Shown piece by piece: positions 1-6,523 of a DNA stretch of 7,952 nucleotides. The notes beneath the pieces were generated by a model. It was not told the DNA's origin and searched no databases. It saw only the letters and a list, made by a program, of their open reading frames with translations. The translations under genes were made by a program, and so were the position numbers. Every line of letters starts with the position of its first letter. Within the stretch, counting starts at the first letter, position 1. The DNA lies in assembly GCA_946886875.1 (NCBI GenBank), contig CAMPJN010000165.1, forward strand, positions 1 through 7,952, given 5' to 3'. The stretch is from an uncultured Pseudomonas sp. GTDB lineage: Bacteria > Pseudomonadota > Gammaproteobacteria > Pseudomonadales > Pseudomonadaceae.

Positions 1-507
1 GGCAGGTTTCCCTGCTGCGTATTTGAGACTCGGATCGACCATTGCATTGAAGCGTTTCAGCGCTTCGGAACCGATCAACAGTGGATACAGAAATGCACTG
101 CGATCGGTCAAGTTCACTTCGATAGTGCGCAGGGCCTGGCCCATACACACGTCCATCTCGACAACCGGCCGCGCGGTATAGGTCTTTTCGGCTTCGGGGT
201 CGTAATCGCCGGCGCGGCGTTTGATCCTGCTGATGCGCGCCAAGGGTCGTTCGATAGGGTTGGCATGGGCATCGTCGATGGCCAGATAAAAACGCACCCA
301 GGGTTCGCCGTCACGCTCGAAGCGCTCGATATCACGGGCACTCAGGGATGCGGTCTTGGCGCCGGTGTCCAATTTTGCAGCCAATTGCAGATCAGGTTGG
401 TGGATGCGGGTGTACTCGTTGAGGCCATATACGGTCTTCTGCGCCCCGAGACTTAGCCCGGGCGCGACAAATAGGCATAGCGACAAGACAAAGGGCTTTA
501 GTGTCAT
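1..507 (-). CDS. Retropepsin-like putative ATP-dependent zinc protease family protein (RloA type), C-terminus cut by window edge
   Basis: Reading leftward from ATG at 507-505 gives 169 residues without a stop before the window edge. Residues 1-22 look like a Sec signal peptide: Lys4, a hydrophobic stretch at about 5-20, then LGA before Gln23, so a periplasmic location is inferred. The mature part carries the family hallmark DTGAKT (47-52), which resembles the aspartic-protease Asp-Thr/Ser-Gly motif, then RPVVEM (113-118), NLTDR (132-136), LIG (144-146) and VDPSLKY (157-163). These are typical of the Pfam 'putative ATP-dependent zinc protease' family, called RloA in Pseudomonas. Family members are about 170-180 residues, so only a few C-terminal residues are probably missing. 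From memory, relatives sit in operons with an ATP-grasp glutamate-ligase-like protein and an inactive transglutaminase membrane protein; those would lie left of the window. An AGGA at 511-514 precedes the start by only 3 bases. Substrate unknown. Confidence 0.85.
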   Translation of the reverse strand, partial: MTLKPFVLSLCLFVAPGLSLGAQKTVYGLNEYTRIHQPDLQLAAKLDTGAKTASLSARDIERFERDGEPWVRFYLAIDDAHANPIERPLARISRIKRRAGDYDPEAEKTYTARPVVEMDVCMGQALRTIEVNLTDRSAFLYPLLIGSEALKRFNAMVDPSLKYAAGKPA

Positions 508-510
508 AAG

Positions 511-514
511 TCCT
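511..514 (-). promoter_or_regulatory. Ribosome binding site of the leftward RloA-type gene
   Basis: On the - strand AGGA lies three bases before the ATG at 507. The spacing is short, but no better in-frame start with a Shine-Dalgarno is visible. This start also gives a clean signal peptide, which supports it. Confidence 0.5.
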
Positions 515-636
515 GGTGGAGAGTACCGTATTAATTGGTTCGCAAAGGCCGGCGCTGCAGTCGGTTTGCCGTGAACGCCTGAGTGGAAGTCTAGCCAGGC
601 ACGGCAGAAAAGCTCGCCCAGGCTCGAGCGGGGCGC

Positions 637-665
637 ATTCTACCATGGGGATTTTGTGCTGGCAC
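637..665 (-). promoter_or_regulatory. Predicted sigma-70 promoter for the leftward RloA-type gene
   Basis: Read on the - strand, GTGCCA (665-660, 4 of 6 matches to TTGACA) is followed after exactly 17 bases by TAGAAT (642-637, 5 of 6 matches to TATAAT). Transcription would start near 630, leaving a leader of roughly 120 bases before the ATG at 507. The leader contains an imperfect hairpin (567-573 with 600-606, 7 pairs, then a bulge and 4 further pairs). This is a motif-based inference only. Confidence 0.5.
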
Positions 666-740
666 AGGCGCTTGGCGAGGTTTCTGCAAGTGCTTCCGTA
701 ACTGTGGCAGCGGATTTCTACGACCATGGTCTAGCCTTTA

Positions 741-752
741 AGTGTCGACAAT
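741..752 (+). promoter_or_regulatory. Operator-like site O1, likely bound by the GntR regulator
   Basis: AGTGTCGACAAT is a near-perfect 12-base palindrome (five of six pairs match) around the core TGTCGACA. The identical 12-mer recurs at 814-825. A GT...AC core is typical of operators of the FadR/FCD branch of GntR regulators, and the adjacent gene encodes such a protein. O1 lies upstream of the predicted -35 box. It overlaps a second palindrome, GACAATATTGTC, at 747-758. Confidence 0.65.
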
Positions 753-758
753 ATTGTC
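747..758 (+). promoter_or_regulatory. Perfect 12-base palindrome GACAATATTGTC overlapping O1
   Basis: The two halves GACAAT and ATTGTC are exact reverse complements. The centre (752.5) is six bases from the centre of O1 (746.5), so the two share GACAAT. It could extend the operator, giving two overlapping dimer sites, or be the main site with O1 as a variant. The sequence does not decide between these. Confidence 0.5.
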
Positions 759-765
759 TGTTTGT

Positions 766-794
766 TTGACATGTCTTGCTCTCGAGGGTAGTTT
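766..794 (+). promoter_or_regulatory. Predicted sigma-70 promoter of the prp operon
   Basis: A perfect TTGACA (766-771) is followed after 17 bases by TAGTTT (789-794, matching TATAAT at three of six positions). Transcription would begin near 800, upstream of O2 (814-825) and about 30 bases before the ATG at 830. The promoter is thus bracketed by O1 and O2, a layout that fits repression. The -10 box is weak, so the exact start site is uncertain. Confidence 0.55.
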
Positions 795-813
795 TTGCGG
801 TAAATAAATTCGT

Positions 814-825
814 AGTGTCGACAAT
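814..825 (+). promoter_or_regulatory. Operator-like site O2 in the prp leader
   Basis: Exact second copy of AGTGTCGACAAT. Its centre is 73 bases from that of O1, close to seven turns of B-DNA, so both sites face the same side of the helix. It ends five bases before the ATG at 830, where a bound repressor would block the early transcribed region. Confidence 0.65.
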
Positions 826-829
826 CAAT

Positions 830-1582
830 ATGGATGCCTCCGAAGTTATAGATGCCGCAGCGGTCGATTCCGAAACCCTCTCGGAGCATGTTTTTCGGCG
901 AATTCAAGCCGCCATCGTCAAAGGCGAAATCGCCCCCGGCAGTAAAATCTCCGAACCTGAGTTGGCCCGCACCTATGGCATCAGCCGCGGCCCCTTGCGC
1001 GAGGCGATTCACCGTTTGGAAGGTCAGCGCTTATTGGTGCGCGTTCCCCATGTCGGCGCGCGGGTGGTCTCGCTCGATCAGGCGGAATTGATCGAACTCT
1101 ACGAAATTCGCGAATCCCTCGAGGGCATGGCCTGCCGCCTGGCTGCCGAGCGTATGACCCCGGCGGAGATCGATGAGTTGCGTCGGGTGCTCGATTTGCA
1201 TGAGCGCGATGCGGCTTTTCAGGCCGGCGTCGGCTATTACCAGCAGGAAGGCGACTTCGATTTCCACTACCGGATCATTCAGGGCAGCGGCAACCGCACC
1301 CTGGTGCAGATGCTCTGCGGCGAGCTGTATCAGCTGGTGCGTATGTATCGCCTGCAGTTCTCCGCCACGCCGAATCGGCCACGCCAGGCCTTCGCCGAAC
1401 ACCACCGGATTCTCGACGCCATCGCCGAGCGCGACGGCGAGCTGGCCGAGTTATTGATGCGCCGCCATATCGCGGCTTCGAAACGCAATATCGAGCGTCA
1501 CTATGCCATGAGCAGCCAGCAGGCCATGAGCATGGGGCAGGGTGCACAGACCAAAACAGTCAAATCCCGAGGTGAGTCATGA
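830..1582 (+). CDS. pmiR: GntR-family (FCD/FadR branch) regulator of the methylcitrate cycle, PmiR/PrpR type
   Basis: 250 residues, a normal length for the family. Residues about 16-80 form the winged helix-turn-helix, with the typical [20 protein letters not shown] (41-60) and wing [11 protein letters not shown] (70-80). Residues about 88-220 form the FCD ligand domain, with likely metal ligands Asp142 and His146 (DFDFH), His191 (EHHRIL) and His213. The tail after about 227 is rich in Ser, Gln and Met and looks disordered. In P. aeruginosa the orthologue at this position is PmiR, reported to sense 2-methylisocitrate, the substrate of PrpB; that ligand is inferred here from homology. I chose ATG 830 because an in-frame TTG at 776 falls between the predicted -35 and -10 boxes, and a GTG at 815 lies inside O2. 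No clear Shine-Dalgarno precedes 830. The gene overlaps prpB by ATGA (1579-1582), implying translational coupling and autoregulation. Confidence 0.9.
   Translation: MDASEVIDAAAVDSETLSEHVFRRIQAAIVKGEIAPGSKISEPELARTYGISRGPLREAIHRLEGQRLLVRVPHVGARVVSLDQAELIELYEIRESLEGMACRLAAERMTPAEIDELRRVLDLHERDAAFQAGVGYYQQEGDFDFHYRIIQGSGNRTLVQMLCGELYQLVRMYRLQFSATPNRPRQAFAEHHRILDAIAERDGELAELLMRRHIAASKRNIERHYAMSSQQAMSMGQGAQTKTVKSRGES
1570..1576 (+). promoter_or_regulatory. Ribosome binding site of prpB inside the regulator gene
   Basis: AGGTGAG lies just before ATG 1579, within the last codons of the regulator. It fixes the prpB start and supports coupled translation through the ATGA overlap. Confidence 0.75.
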
Positions 1583-2466
1583 GCCAGTTTTCCAGTCCCG
1601 GCCAGCGTTTCCGCGATGCCGTAGCCGAAGAACATCCCTTGCAAGTGGTCGGTGCGATCAATGCCAACCACGCACTGCTGGCCAAACGCGCCGGTTTCAA
1701 GGCCATCTACCTGTCCGGCGGCGGCGTGGCGGCGGGCTCGCTGGGTTTGCCTGACCTCGGTATCACCGGCCTGGACGATGTGCTCACCGACGTGCGCCGG
1801 ATTACCGATGTTTGCGATCTGCCGTTGCTGGTGGATGTCGACACCGGTTTTGGCAGCTCGGCGTTCAACGTCGCGCGCACGGTCAAGTCGATGATCAAGT
1901 TCGGCGCGGCGGCTATACATATAGAAGACCAGGTCGGCGCCAAGCGTTGCGGCCATCGGCCGAACAAGGAAATCGTCTCCCAGCAGGAAATGGTCGACCG
2001 AATCAAGGCCGCGGTGGATGCGCGTACCGACGACAGCTTCGTGATCATGGCGCGTACCGATGCCTTGGCGGTTGAGGGGTTGCAATCGGCCTTGGACCGC
2101 GCCGCGGCCTGCATCGAGGCCGGCGCCGACATGATTTTCCCCGAGGCGATCACCGAGCTTGAGATGTACAAGCTGTTCGCGCAGACGGTCAAAGCGCCGA
2201 TTCTGGCCAATATCACCGAGTTCGGCGCGACGCCGTTGTACACCACCGATGAGCTGAAAGCCGCGGAAGTCTCTTTGGTGCTCTACCCGCTGTCGGCGTT
2301 CCGCGCGATGAACAAGGCGGCGGAGAATGTCTACACCGCGATCCGTCGCGACGGCACGCAGAAGAACGTGATCGACACCATGCAAACCCGCATGGAGCTG
2401 TACGAGCGCATCAACTACCACGCCTTCGAGCAAAGCCTCGATGCGCTGTTTGCCGCCAAGAAATAA
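1579..2466 (+). CDS. prpB: 2-methylisocitrate lyase
   Basis: 295 residues; E. coli PrpB has 296. It cleaves (2S,3R)-2-methylisocitrate to pyruvate and succinate, the last step of the methylcitrate cycle, in the cytoplasm, and belongs to the isocitrate lyase/PEP mutase superfamily TIM-barrel enzymes. Visible hallmarks are YLSGGG (44-49), Asp59, the Mg2+-binding VDVDTG with Asp86 and Asp88, HIED (114-117), and the catalytic loop KRCGH (122-126) with nucleophile Cys124. These lie one position after the E. coli numbering (Asp58, Asp85, Asp87, Cys123). NITEFG (211-216) is another family signature. The short length and the KRCGH context fit methylisocitrate lyase rather than isocitrate lyase. It starts at ATG 1579, overlapping the regulator by four bases. 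Codons 113 and 115 are both the rare ATA. Nothing is missing. Confidence 0.97.
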   Translation: MSQFSSPGQRFRDAVAEEHPLQVVGAINANHALLAKRAGFKAIYLSGGGVAAGSLGLPDLGITGLDDVLTDVRRITDVCDLPLLVDVDTGFGSSAFNVARTVKSMIKFGAAAIHIEDQVGAKRCGHRPNKEIVSQQEMVDRIKAAVDARTDDSFVIMARTDALAVEGLQSALDRAAACIEAGADMIFPEAITELEMYKLFAQTVKAPILANITEFGATPLYTTDELKAAEVSLVLYPLSAFRAMNKAAENVYTAIRRDGTQKNVIDTMQTRMELYERINYHAFEQSLDALFAAKK

Positions 2467-2471
2467 CCGGA

Positions 2472-2494
2472 ACGCAGGTTTTAGCCGCCTGCGT
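2472..2494 (+). repeat. Small hairpin in the prpB-prpC gap
   Basis: ACGCAGG (2472-2478) and CCTGCGT (2488-2494) are exact reverse complements around a 9-base loop, starting six bases after the prpB stop. No T-run follows, so it is not a good terminator. It could protect the 3' end of a processed upstream transcript or mildly reduce read-through, but this is speculative. Confidence 0.5.
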
Positions 2495-2521
2495 AATAAG
2501 AATTACCCGACCGGATCGGAT

Positions 2522-2528
2522 GAGGAGA
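2522..2528 (+). promoter_or_regulatory. Ribosome binding site of prpC
   Basis: GAGGAGA ends eight bases before ATG 2537. It is the strongest Shine-Dalgarno of the operon and indicates independent initiation of prpC after the 70-base gap. Confidence 0.8.
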
Positions 2529-2536
2529 GATAAGCG

Positions 2537-3697
2537 ATGAGTGCGACCCCAGAAACCACCCCAGGCTTCAAGCCGAAAAAATCGGTGGCCCTTAGCGGCA
2601 CCACTGCCGGCAACACCGCGCTGTGCACTGTCGGCCGTACCGGCAACGATCTGCATTACCGCGGCTATGACGTGCTCGACTTCGCCAACCGTTGCGAATT
2701 CGAGGAAATCGCCCATCTGCTGGTCCACGGCAAGCTACCCAACGTCGCCGAATTGGCCGGCTACAAAGCCAAGCTCAAGGCCTTGCGTGGTTTGCCCGCA
2801 GCGCTGAAGGCATCTCTTGAACAACTGCCGCCATCCGCTCACCCGATGGATGTGATGCGCACCGCTGTGTCCGTGCTGGGTTGCGTGTCGCCGGAGAAGG
2901 ACGACCACAACCACCCCGGCGCCCGCGATATTGCCGACAAGCTGATGGCCTCGCTGGGCTCCGCGCTGCTGTATTGGTATCACTTCAGCCACAACGGCAA
3001 GCGTATCGACGTGGAAACCGACGACGATTCCATCGGCGGTCACTTCCTCCACCTGCTGCACGGCGAGAAGCCGCGCGAGTCCTGGGTGCGTGCCATGCAC
3101 ACCTCGCTCAACCTGTACGCCGAACACGAATTCAACGCCTCGACCTTCGCCTCGCGGGTGATCGCCGGCACCGGCTCGGATATGTATTCCTGTATCGCCG
3201 GCGGCATCGGCGCGCTGCGCGGGCCCAAGCACGGCGGCGCCAATGAAGTGGCCTTCGAGATCCAGAAGCGCTACGACAACCCGGACGAGGCCGAGGCTGA
3301 TATCCGTGCCCGTGTCGAAAAGAAGGAAGTGGTAATCGGCTTCGGCCACCCGGTGTATACCGTCGCCGACCCACGCAACAAGGTGATCAAGGACGTCGCC
3401 CGCCAGCTCTCCGCCGAGCAGAGCAATATGAAGATGTTCGATATTGCCGAACGTCTGGAAAGCACCATGTGGGAAATCAAGAAGATGTTCCCCAACCTCG
3501 ATTGGTTCAGCGCCGTCAGCTACCACATGATGGGCATACCGACCGCCATGTTCACCCCGCTGTTCGTGATCGCCCGCACCTCGGGCTGGTCCAGCCACGT
3601 GATCGAACAGCGCATCGACGGCAAGATTATCCGCCCCAGCGCCAACTATGTGGGCCCGGAAGATCTGGCCTTTGTGCCGCTCAAGGATCGTCCCTGA
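2537..3697 (+). CDS. prpC: 2-methylcitrate synthase (propionyl-CoA specific citrate synthase)
   Basis: 386 residues; E. coli PrpC has 389. It condenses propionyl-CoA with oxaloacetate to 2-methylcitrate and CoA, the entry step of the cycle. The citrate-synthase fold is clear from the catalytic set His232 (GPKHGGANE), His271 ([13 protein letters not shown], 268-280, matching the citrate synthase signature) and Asp322 (LDWFSA), three positions before the E. coli residues. His197 (AEHEFNAST) and Arg366 ([12 protein letters not shown]) are further conserved substrate-site residues. The short form, lacking the N-terminal extension of hexameric TCA-cycle citrate synthases, and the position between prpB and acnD support methylcitrate synthase, although such enzymes usually also accept acetyl-CoA. 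A 70-base gap separates it from prpB. Its TGA shares one base with the acnD ATG (TGATG), so translation of acnD is probably coupled to it. Confidence 0.96.
   Translation: MSATPETTPGFKPKKSVALSGTTAGNTALCTVGRTGNDLHYRGYDVLDFANRCEFEEIAHLLVHGKLPNVAELAGYKAKLKALRGLPAALKASLEQLPPSAHPMDVMRTAVSVLGCVSPEKDDHNHPGARDIADKLMASLGSALLYWYHFSHNGKRIDVETDDDSIGGHFLHLLHGEKPRESWVRAMHTSLNLYAEHEFNASTFASRVIAGTGSDMYSCIAGGIGALRGPKHGGANEVAFEIQKRYDNPDEAEADIRARVEKKEVVIGFGHPVYTVADPRNKVIKDVARQLSAEQSNMKMFDIAERLESTMWEIKKMFPNLDWFSAVSYHMMGIPTAMFTPLFVIARTSGWSSHVIEQRIDGKIIRPSANYVGPEDLAFVPLKDRP
3683..3687 (+). promoter_or_regulatory. Ribosome binding site of acnD inside prpC
   Basis: AAGGA lies nine bases before ATG 3697. It decides the start against the in-frame upstream ATG at 3469, whose extra 76 codons are prpC coding sequence read in another frame. 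Confidence 0.7.
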
Positions 3698-6285
3698 TGA
3701 ACACTCAATACCGCAAGAATCTGCCCGGCAGCGCGCTGGATTACTTCGACGCCCGCGCGGCGGTCGATGCGATCCAGGCGGGCGCCTACGACAAGCTGCC
3801 CTATACCTCACGGGTGCTGGCGGAAAACCTGGTGCGTCGCTGCGATCCGGCCACGCTGGACGCTTCGCTGAGCCAACTGATCGAGCGCAAGCGCGATCTG
3901 GACTTCCCCTGGTTCCCGGCGCGCGTGGTGTGCCATGACATTCTTGGCCAGACCGCGTTGGTCGACCTCGCCGGCCTGCGTGACGCCATTGCCGAGCAGG
4001 GCGGCGACCCGGCTCAGGTCAACCCGGTGGTGCCGGTGCAGCTGATTGTCGACCATTCGCTGGCGGTGGAATGCGGTGGTTTTGATCCGCAGGCGTTCGA
4101 GAAAAATCGCGCCATCGAAGACCGCCGCAACGAGGACCGTTTTCACTTCATCGACTGGACCAAGTTGGCGTTCAAGAATGTCGACGTGATCCCGCCGGGC
4201 AACGGCATCATGCACCAGATAAATCTGGAGAAAATGTCGCCGGTGATCCAAGCCCGTGATGGCGTGGCCTTTCCCGATACCTGCGTCGGTACCGACAGCC
4301 ACACACCGCATGTCGACTCGCTCGGCGTGATCGCCATCGGCGTCGGCGGCCTGGAGGCGGAGAACGTCATGCTCGGCCGCGCGTCCTGGATGCGCCTGCC
4401 GGACATCATCGGCGTCGAGCTGACCGGCAGACTGCAACCGGGTATCACCGCCACCGATATGGTGCTGGCGCTGACCGAATTCCTCCGTCAGCAGAAGGTT
4501 GTTGGCGCTTATCTGGAATTCCACGGCGAAGGCGCAGCAGCGCTGACCTTGGGCGACCGCGCGACCATCTCCAATATGGCCCCGGAATACGGTGCGACTG
4601 CGGCGATGTTCTTTATCGATCAGCAGACCATCGATTATCTGAAACTCACCGGCCGCGAAGACCAGCAGGTACAGCTGGTCGAGACCTATGCCAAGCACAC
4701 CGGCCTGTGGGCCGACAGCCTGAAGAACGCCGAGTACGAGCGCAGCCTCAGCTTCGACCTGTCCAGCGTCGTGCGCAATATGGCTGGGCCGAGCAACCCC
4801 CACGCCCGCGTTGCCACCAGCGACCTGGCGGCCAAAGGGATTGCCGGGCAGTGGGATGAGGTGCCGGGGCAGATGCCCGATGGCGCGGTGATCATCGCTG
4901 CCATCACCAGCTGCACCAATACCAGCAACCCGCGCAATGTGATTGCCGCCGGTTTGCTGGCGCGCAACGCCAACAAGCTCGGGCTTACCCGCAAGCCCTG
5001 GGTCAAGTCGTCCCTGGCGCCCGGCTCGAAGACCGTGAAGCTGTATCTGCAAGAGGCCGGACTGGAGCGGGAACTGGAGCAGCTCGGTTTCGGCGTGGTG
5101 GCCTTCGCCTGCACCACCTGCAATGGTATGTCCGGTGCCCTGGACCCGGTTATTCAGCAGGAAATCGTCGACCGCGATCTGTACGCCACCGCCGTATTGA
5201 GCGGCAACCGTAACTTCGATGGGCGTATCCATCCTTATGCCAAGCAGGCGTTCCTGGCTTCGCCGCCGCTGGTGGTTGCCTATGCGATTGCCGGCACCAT
5301 CCGCTTCGATATCGAGAAGGATGTGCTGGGCGTGGTCGATGGCCGGGAAATCCGTCTGAAGGATATCTGGCCGAGCGACGAAGAAATCGACGCGGTGGTC
5401 AAGTCCTCGGTCAAGCCCGAGCAGTTCCGCCAGGTGTATATCCCGATGTTCGATATCACTCGCGAGGCCGCGGCTCAGGTCAGCCCGCTGTACGACTGGC
5501 GCGAGAAGAGCACTTATATTCGTCGCCCACCGTACTGGGAGGGCGCGCTGGCTGGCGAACGCACGCTCAAGGGTATGCGTCCGTTGGCGGTGCTGCCGGA
5601 TAACATCACCACCGATCACCTGTCGCCGTCCAACGCCATCATGCTCAACAGCGCGGCCGGCGAGTACCTGCACAAGATGGGTTTGCCTGAGGAGGACTTC
5701 AATTCCTACGCCACCCACCGCGGCGACCACCTGACCACCCAACGCGCGACCTTCGCCAATCCGAAACTGATCAACGAAATGGCCTTGGTCGATGGCCAGG
5801 TCAAGCAAGGTTCGTTGGCCCGTATCGAGCCGGAAGGCAAGGTGACGCGCATGTGGGAAGCCATCGAAACCTATATGCAGCGCAAGCAGCCGTTGATCAT
5901 CGTCGCTGGCGCCGATTACGGCCAGGGCAGCTCCCGCGACTGGGCGGCCAAGGGCGTGCGTCTGGCGGGGGTGGAAGCGATTGCGGCCGAAGGCTTCGAG
6001 CGCATTCACCGTACCAACCTGATCGGCATGGGCGTGCTGCCGCTGGAGTTCAAGCAGGGCACCACGCGCAAAACCCTGGGCATCGACGGCACTGAAACCT
6101 TCGATGTGCTGGGTGAGCGTAAGCCGCGTGCGACCCTGACCCTGGTGATCAACCGCAAGAATGGCGAGCGCGTCGAAGTGCCCATGACTTGCCGCCTGGA
6201 CAGCGACGAGGAAGTCTCGATCTACGAAGCGGGCGGGGTGCTGCAACGCTTTGCCCAGGATTTCCTGGAAGCGACGCTAGGTTGA
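3697..6285 (+). CDS. acnD: Fe/S-dependent 2-methylcitrate dehydratase (aconitase-like AcnD)
   Basis: 862 residues, the usual AcnD length. It dehydrates 2-methylcitrate to 2-methylaconitate, believed to be the trans isomer, which is why it needs PrpF. The aconitase architecture is complete: TDSHT (199-203), the three [4Fe-4S] cysteines Cys406 (SCTNTSNP), Cys472 and Cys475 (ACTTCNG), then the swivel-domain substrate loop GQGSSRDWAAKG (742-753) with Arg747. The N-terminus [20 protein letters not shown] is characteristic of AcnD and differs from AcnA/IRP-type starts. The start at 3697 overlaps the prpC stop by one base; a longer open frame from 3469 is rejected because its extension is a shadow of prpC. 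The gene is intact. Immediately downstream, six bases after the stop, begins a block of inverted repeats, so prpF is not tightly coupled to it. Confidence 0.96.
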   Translation: MNTQYRKNLPGSALDYFDARAAVDAIQAGAYDKLPYTSRVLAENLVRRCDPATLDASLSQLIERKRDLDFPWFPARVVCHDILGQTALVDLAGLRDAIAEQGGDPAQVNPVVPVQLIVDHSLAVECGGFDPQAFEKNRAIEDRRNEDRFHFIDWTKLAFKNVDVIPPGNGIMHQINLEKMSPVIQARDGVAFPDTCVGTDSHTPHVDSLGVIAIGVGGLEAENVMLGRASWMRLPDIIGVELTGRLQPGITATDMVLALTEFLRQQKVVGAYLEFHGEGAAALTLGDRATISNMAPEYGATAAMFFIDQQTIDYLKLTGREDQQVQLVETYAKHTGLWADSLKNAEYERSLSFDLSSVVRNMAGPSNPHARVATSDLAAKGIAGQWDEVPGQMPDGAVIIAAITSCTNTSNPRNVIAAGLLARNANKLGLTRKPWVKSSLAPGSKTVKLYLQEAGLERELEQLGFGVVAFACTTCNGMSGALDPVIQQEIVDRDLYATAVLSGNRNFDGRIHPYAKQAFLASPPLVVAYAIAGTIRFDIEKDVLGVVDGREIRLKDIWPSDEEIDAVVKSSVKPEQFRQVYIPMFDITREAAAQVSPLYDWREKSTYIRRPPYWEGALAGERTLKGMRPLAVLPDNITTDHLSPSNAIMLNSAAGEYLHKMGLPEEDFNSYATHRGDHLTTQRATFANPKLINEMALVDGQVKQGSLARIEPEGKVTRMWEAIETYMQRKQPLIIVAGADYGQGSSRDWAAKGVRLAGVEAIAAEGFERIHRTNLIGMGVLPLEFKQGTTRKTLGIDGTETFDVLGERKPRATLTLVINRKNGERVEVPMTCRLDSDEEVSIYEAGGVLQRFAQDFLEATLG

Positions 6286-6291
6286 TGACTC

Positions 6292-6453
6292 CGTAGGGTG
6301 GGTTGGCGGTGCCGGGCAGCGGATGATCAGGCGCCGCTATCGCTGCGCAGCGCGTAACCCACCAAGCTCCTCGCACCGCTGGTGGGTTACGCCGCTCGGT
6401 AAGGGATGTGTTGTTTGCGAGGCTGTGGTTCTGCGCGGCTAACCCACCCTACG
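6292..6453. repeat. Pair of inverted REP-like palindromic units (GGTGGGTT family)
   Basis: The octamer GGTGGGTT occurs four times in alternating orientation: + at 6297-6304, - at 6356-6363, + at 6381-6388 and - at 6441-6448. The outer ends CGTAGGGTGGGTTGGC (6292-6307) and GCTAACCCACCCTACG (6438-6453) are reverse complements with one G-T exception over 16 bases. The inner arms 6352-6364 and 6380-6392 pair perfectly over 13 bases around a 15-base loop. A 12-base palindrome CGCTGCGCAGCG lies at 6341-6352. The whole can be read as two units of about 70 bases placed in opposite orientation. From memory, this repeat type is common between genes in Pseudomonas genomes. No open frame for a transposase is present. 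Confidence 0.8.
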
Positions 6454-6473
6454 AAACCGATTAGTGCTCGTAG

Positions 6474-6501
6474 GTTGGTATTGAGCGCAGCGATACCCAA
6501 C
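6474..6501. repeat. Separate hairpin repeat upstream of prpF
   Basis: GTTGGTATTG (6474-6483) pairs with 6491-6501 over ten pairs, with one bulged C at 6496 and one G-T pair, around loop AGCGCAG. The sequence differs from the neighbouring GGTGGGTT units and looks like another dispersed intergenic repeat. It ends 22 bases before the prpF start, just ahead of the ribosome binding site, so it could affect prpF translation. Confidence 0.65.
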
Positions 6502-6509
6502 AAGAACTC

Positions 6510-6513
6510 AGGA
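6510..6513 (+). promoter_or_regulatory. Ribosome binding site of prpF
   Basis: AGGA lies ten bases before ATG 6524. It is a modest match, weaker than that of prpC. Confidence 0.5.
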
Positions 6514-6523
6514 CAGTGAAGCC

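Larger units (their letters stand above)
508..829. other. Divergent intergenic control region between the RloA-type gene and the prp operon
   Basis: This 322-base stretch contains no gene I can support; open frames here lack ribosome binding sites and family resemblance. It holds the leftward promoter (637-665), a perfect 10-base palindrome GACCATGGTC (722-731), the two operator-like repeats and the rightward prp promoter. Its right part (about 740-830) is clearly more AT-rich than the flanking genes, as expected for a promoter. Confidence 0.8.
6286..6523. other. Non-coding repeat-filled gap between acnD and prpF
   Basis: These 238 bases contain no supportable gene. They consist almost wholly of palindromic intergenic repeats: a pair of inverted REP-like units (6292-6453) followed by a separate hairpin repeat (6474-6501). 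The other operon joints are 4-base, 70-base and 1-base, so this gap is out of proportion and was probably widened by repeat insertion. No convincing promoter or T-tailed terminator is visible. Confidence 0.8.

Noticed and set aside
392..727. 111-codon - strand frame covering the leader of the RloA-type gene
   Set aside because: It overlaps the start of the RloA-type gene in another frame, spans its predicted promoter and has no motif or Shine-Dalgarno.
776..829. TTG start giving an 18-residue longer regulator
   Set aside because: It falls between the predicted -35 and -10 boxes and would translate through the operator. The extension resembles no GntR N-terminus.
1836..1843. A third TGTCGACA inside prpB as a possible internal operator
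   Set aside because: The flanks do not match the AGTGTCGACAAT repeat, and the octamer is explained by the codons of the conserved VDVDTG motif.
1501..2433. 310-codon - strand frame opposite prpB
   Set aside because: Shadow of prpB. Its composition, rich in Arg, Gly, His and Val, is the usual antisense artefact.
3469..3696. N-terminal extension of acnD from ATG 3469
   Set aside because: The extra 76 codons are prpC coding sequence in another frame. AcnD proteins begin MNTQYRK, which corresponds to ATG 3697.
2735..3811. 358-codon - strand frame opposite prpC
   Set aside because: Same codon-bias shadow; it lacks family motifs and a plausible start.
3808..6246. 812-codon open frame on the - strand, antisense to acnD
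   Set aside because: Long antisense frames are expected opposite GC-rich genes with strong third-position bias. The translation has no recognisable motifs, no ribosome binding site, and the + strand clearly encodes AcnD.
6352..6392. The perfect 13-base inverted repeat as a transcription terminator after acnD
   Set aside because: No T-run follows on either strand, and prpF downstream has no visible promoter of its own. It is better explained as part of the REP-like repeat.
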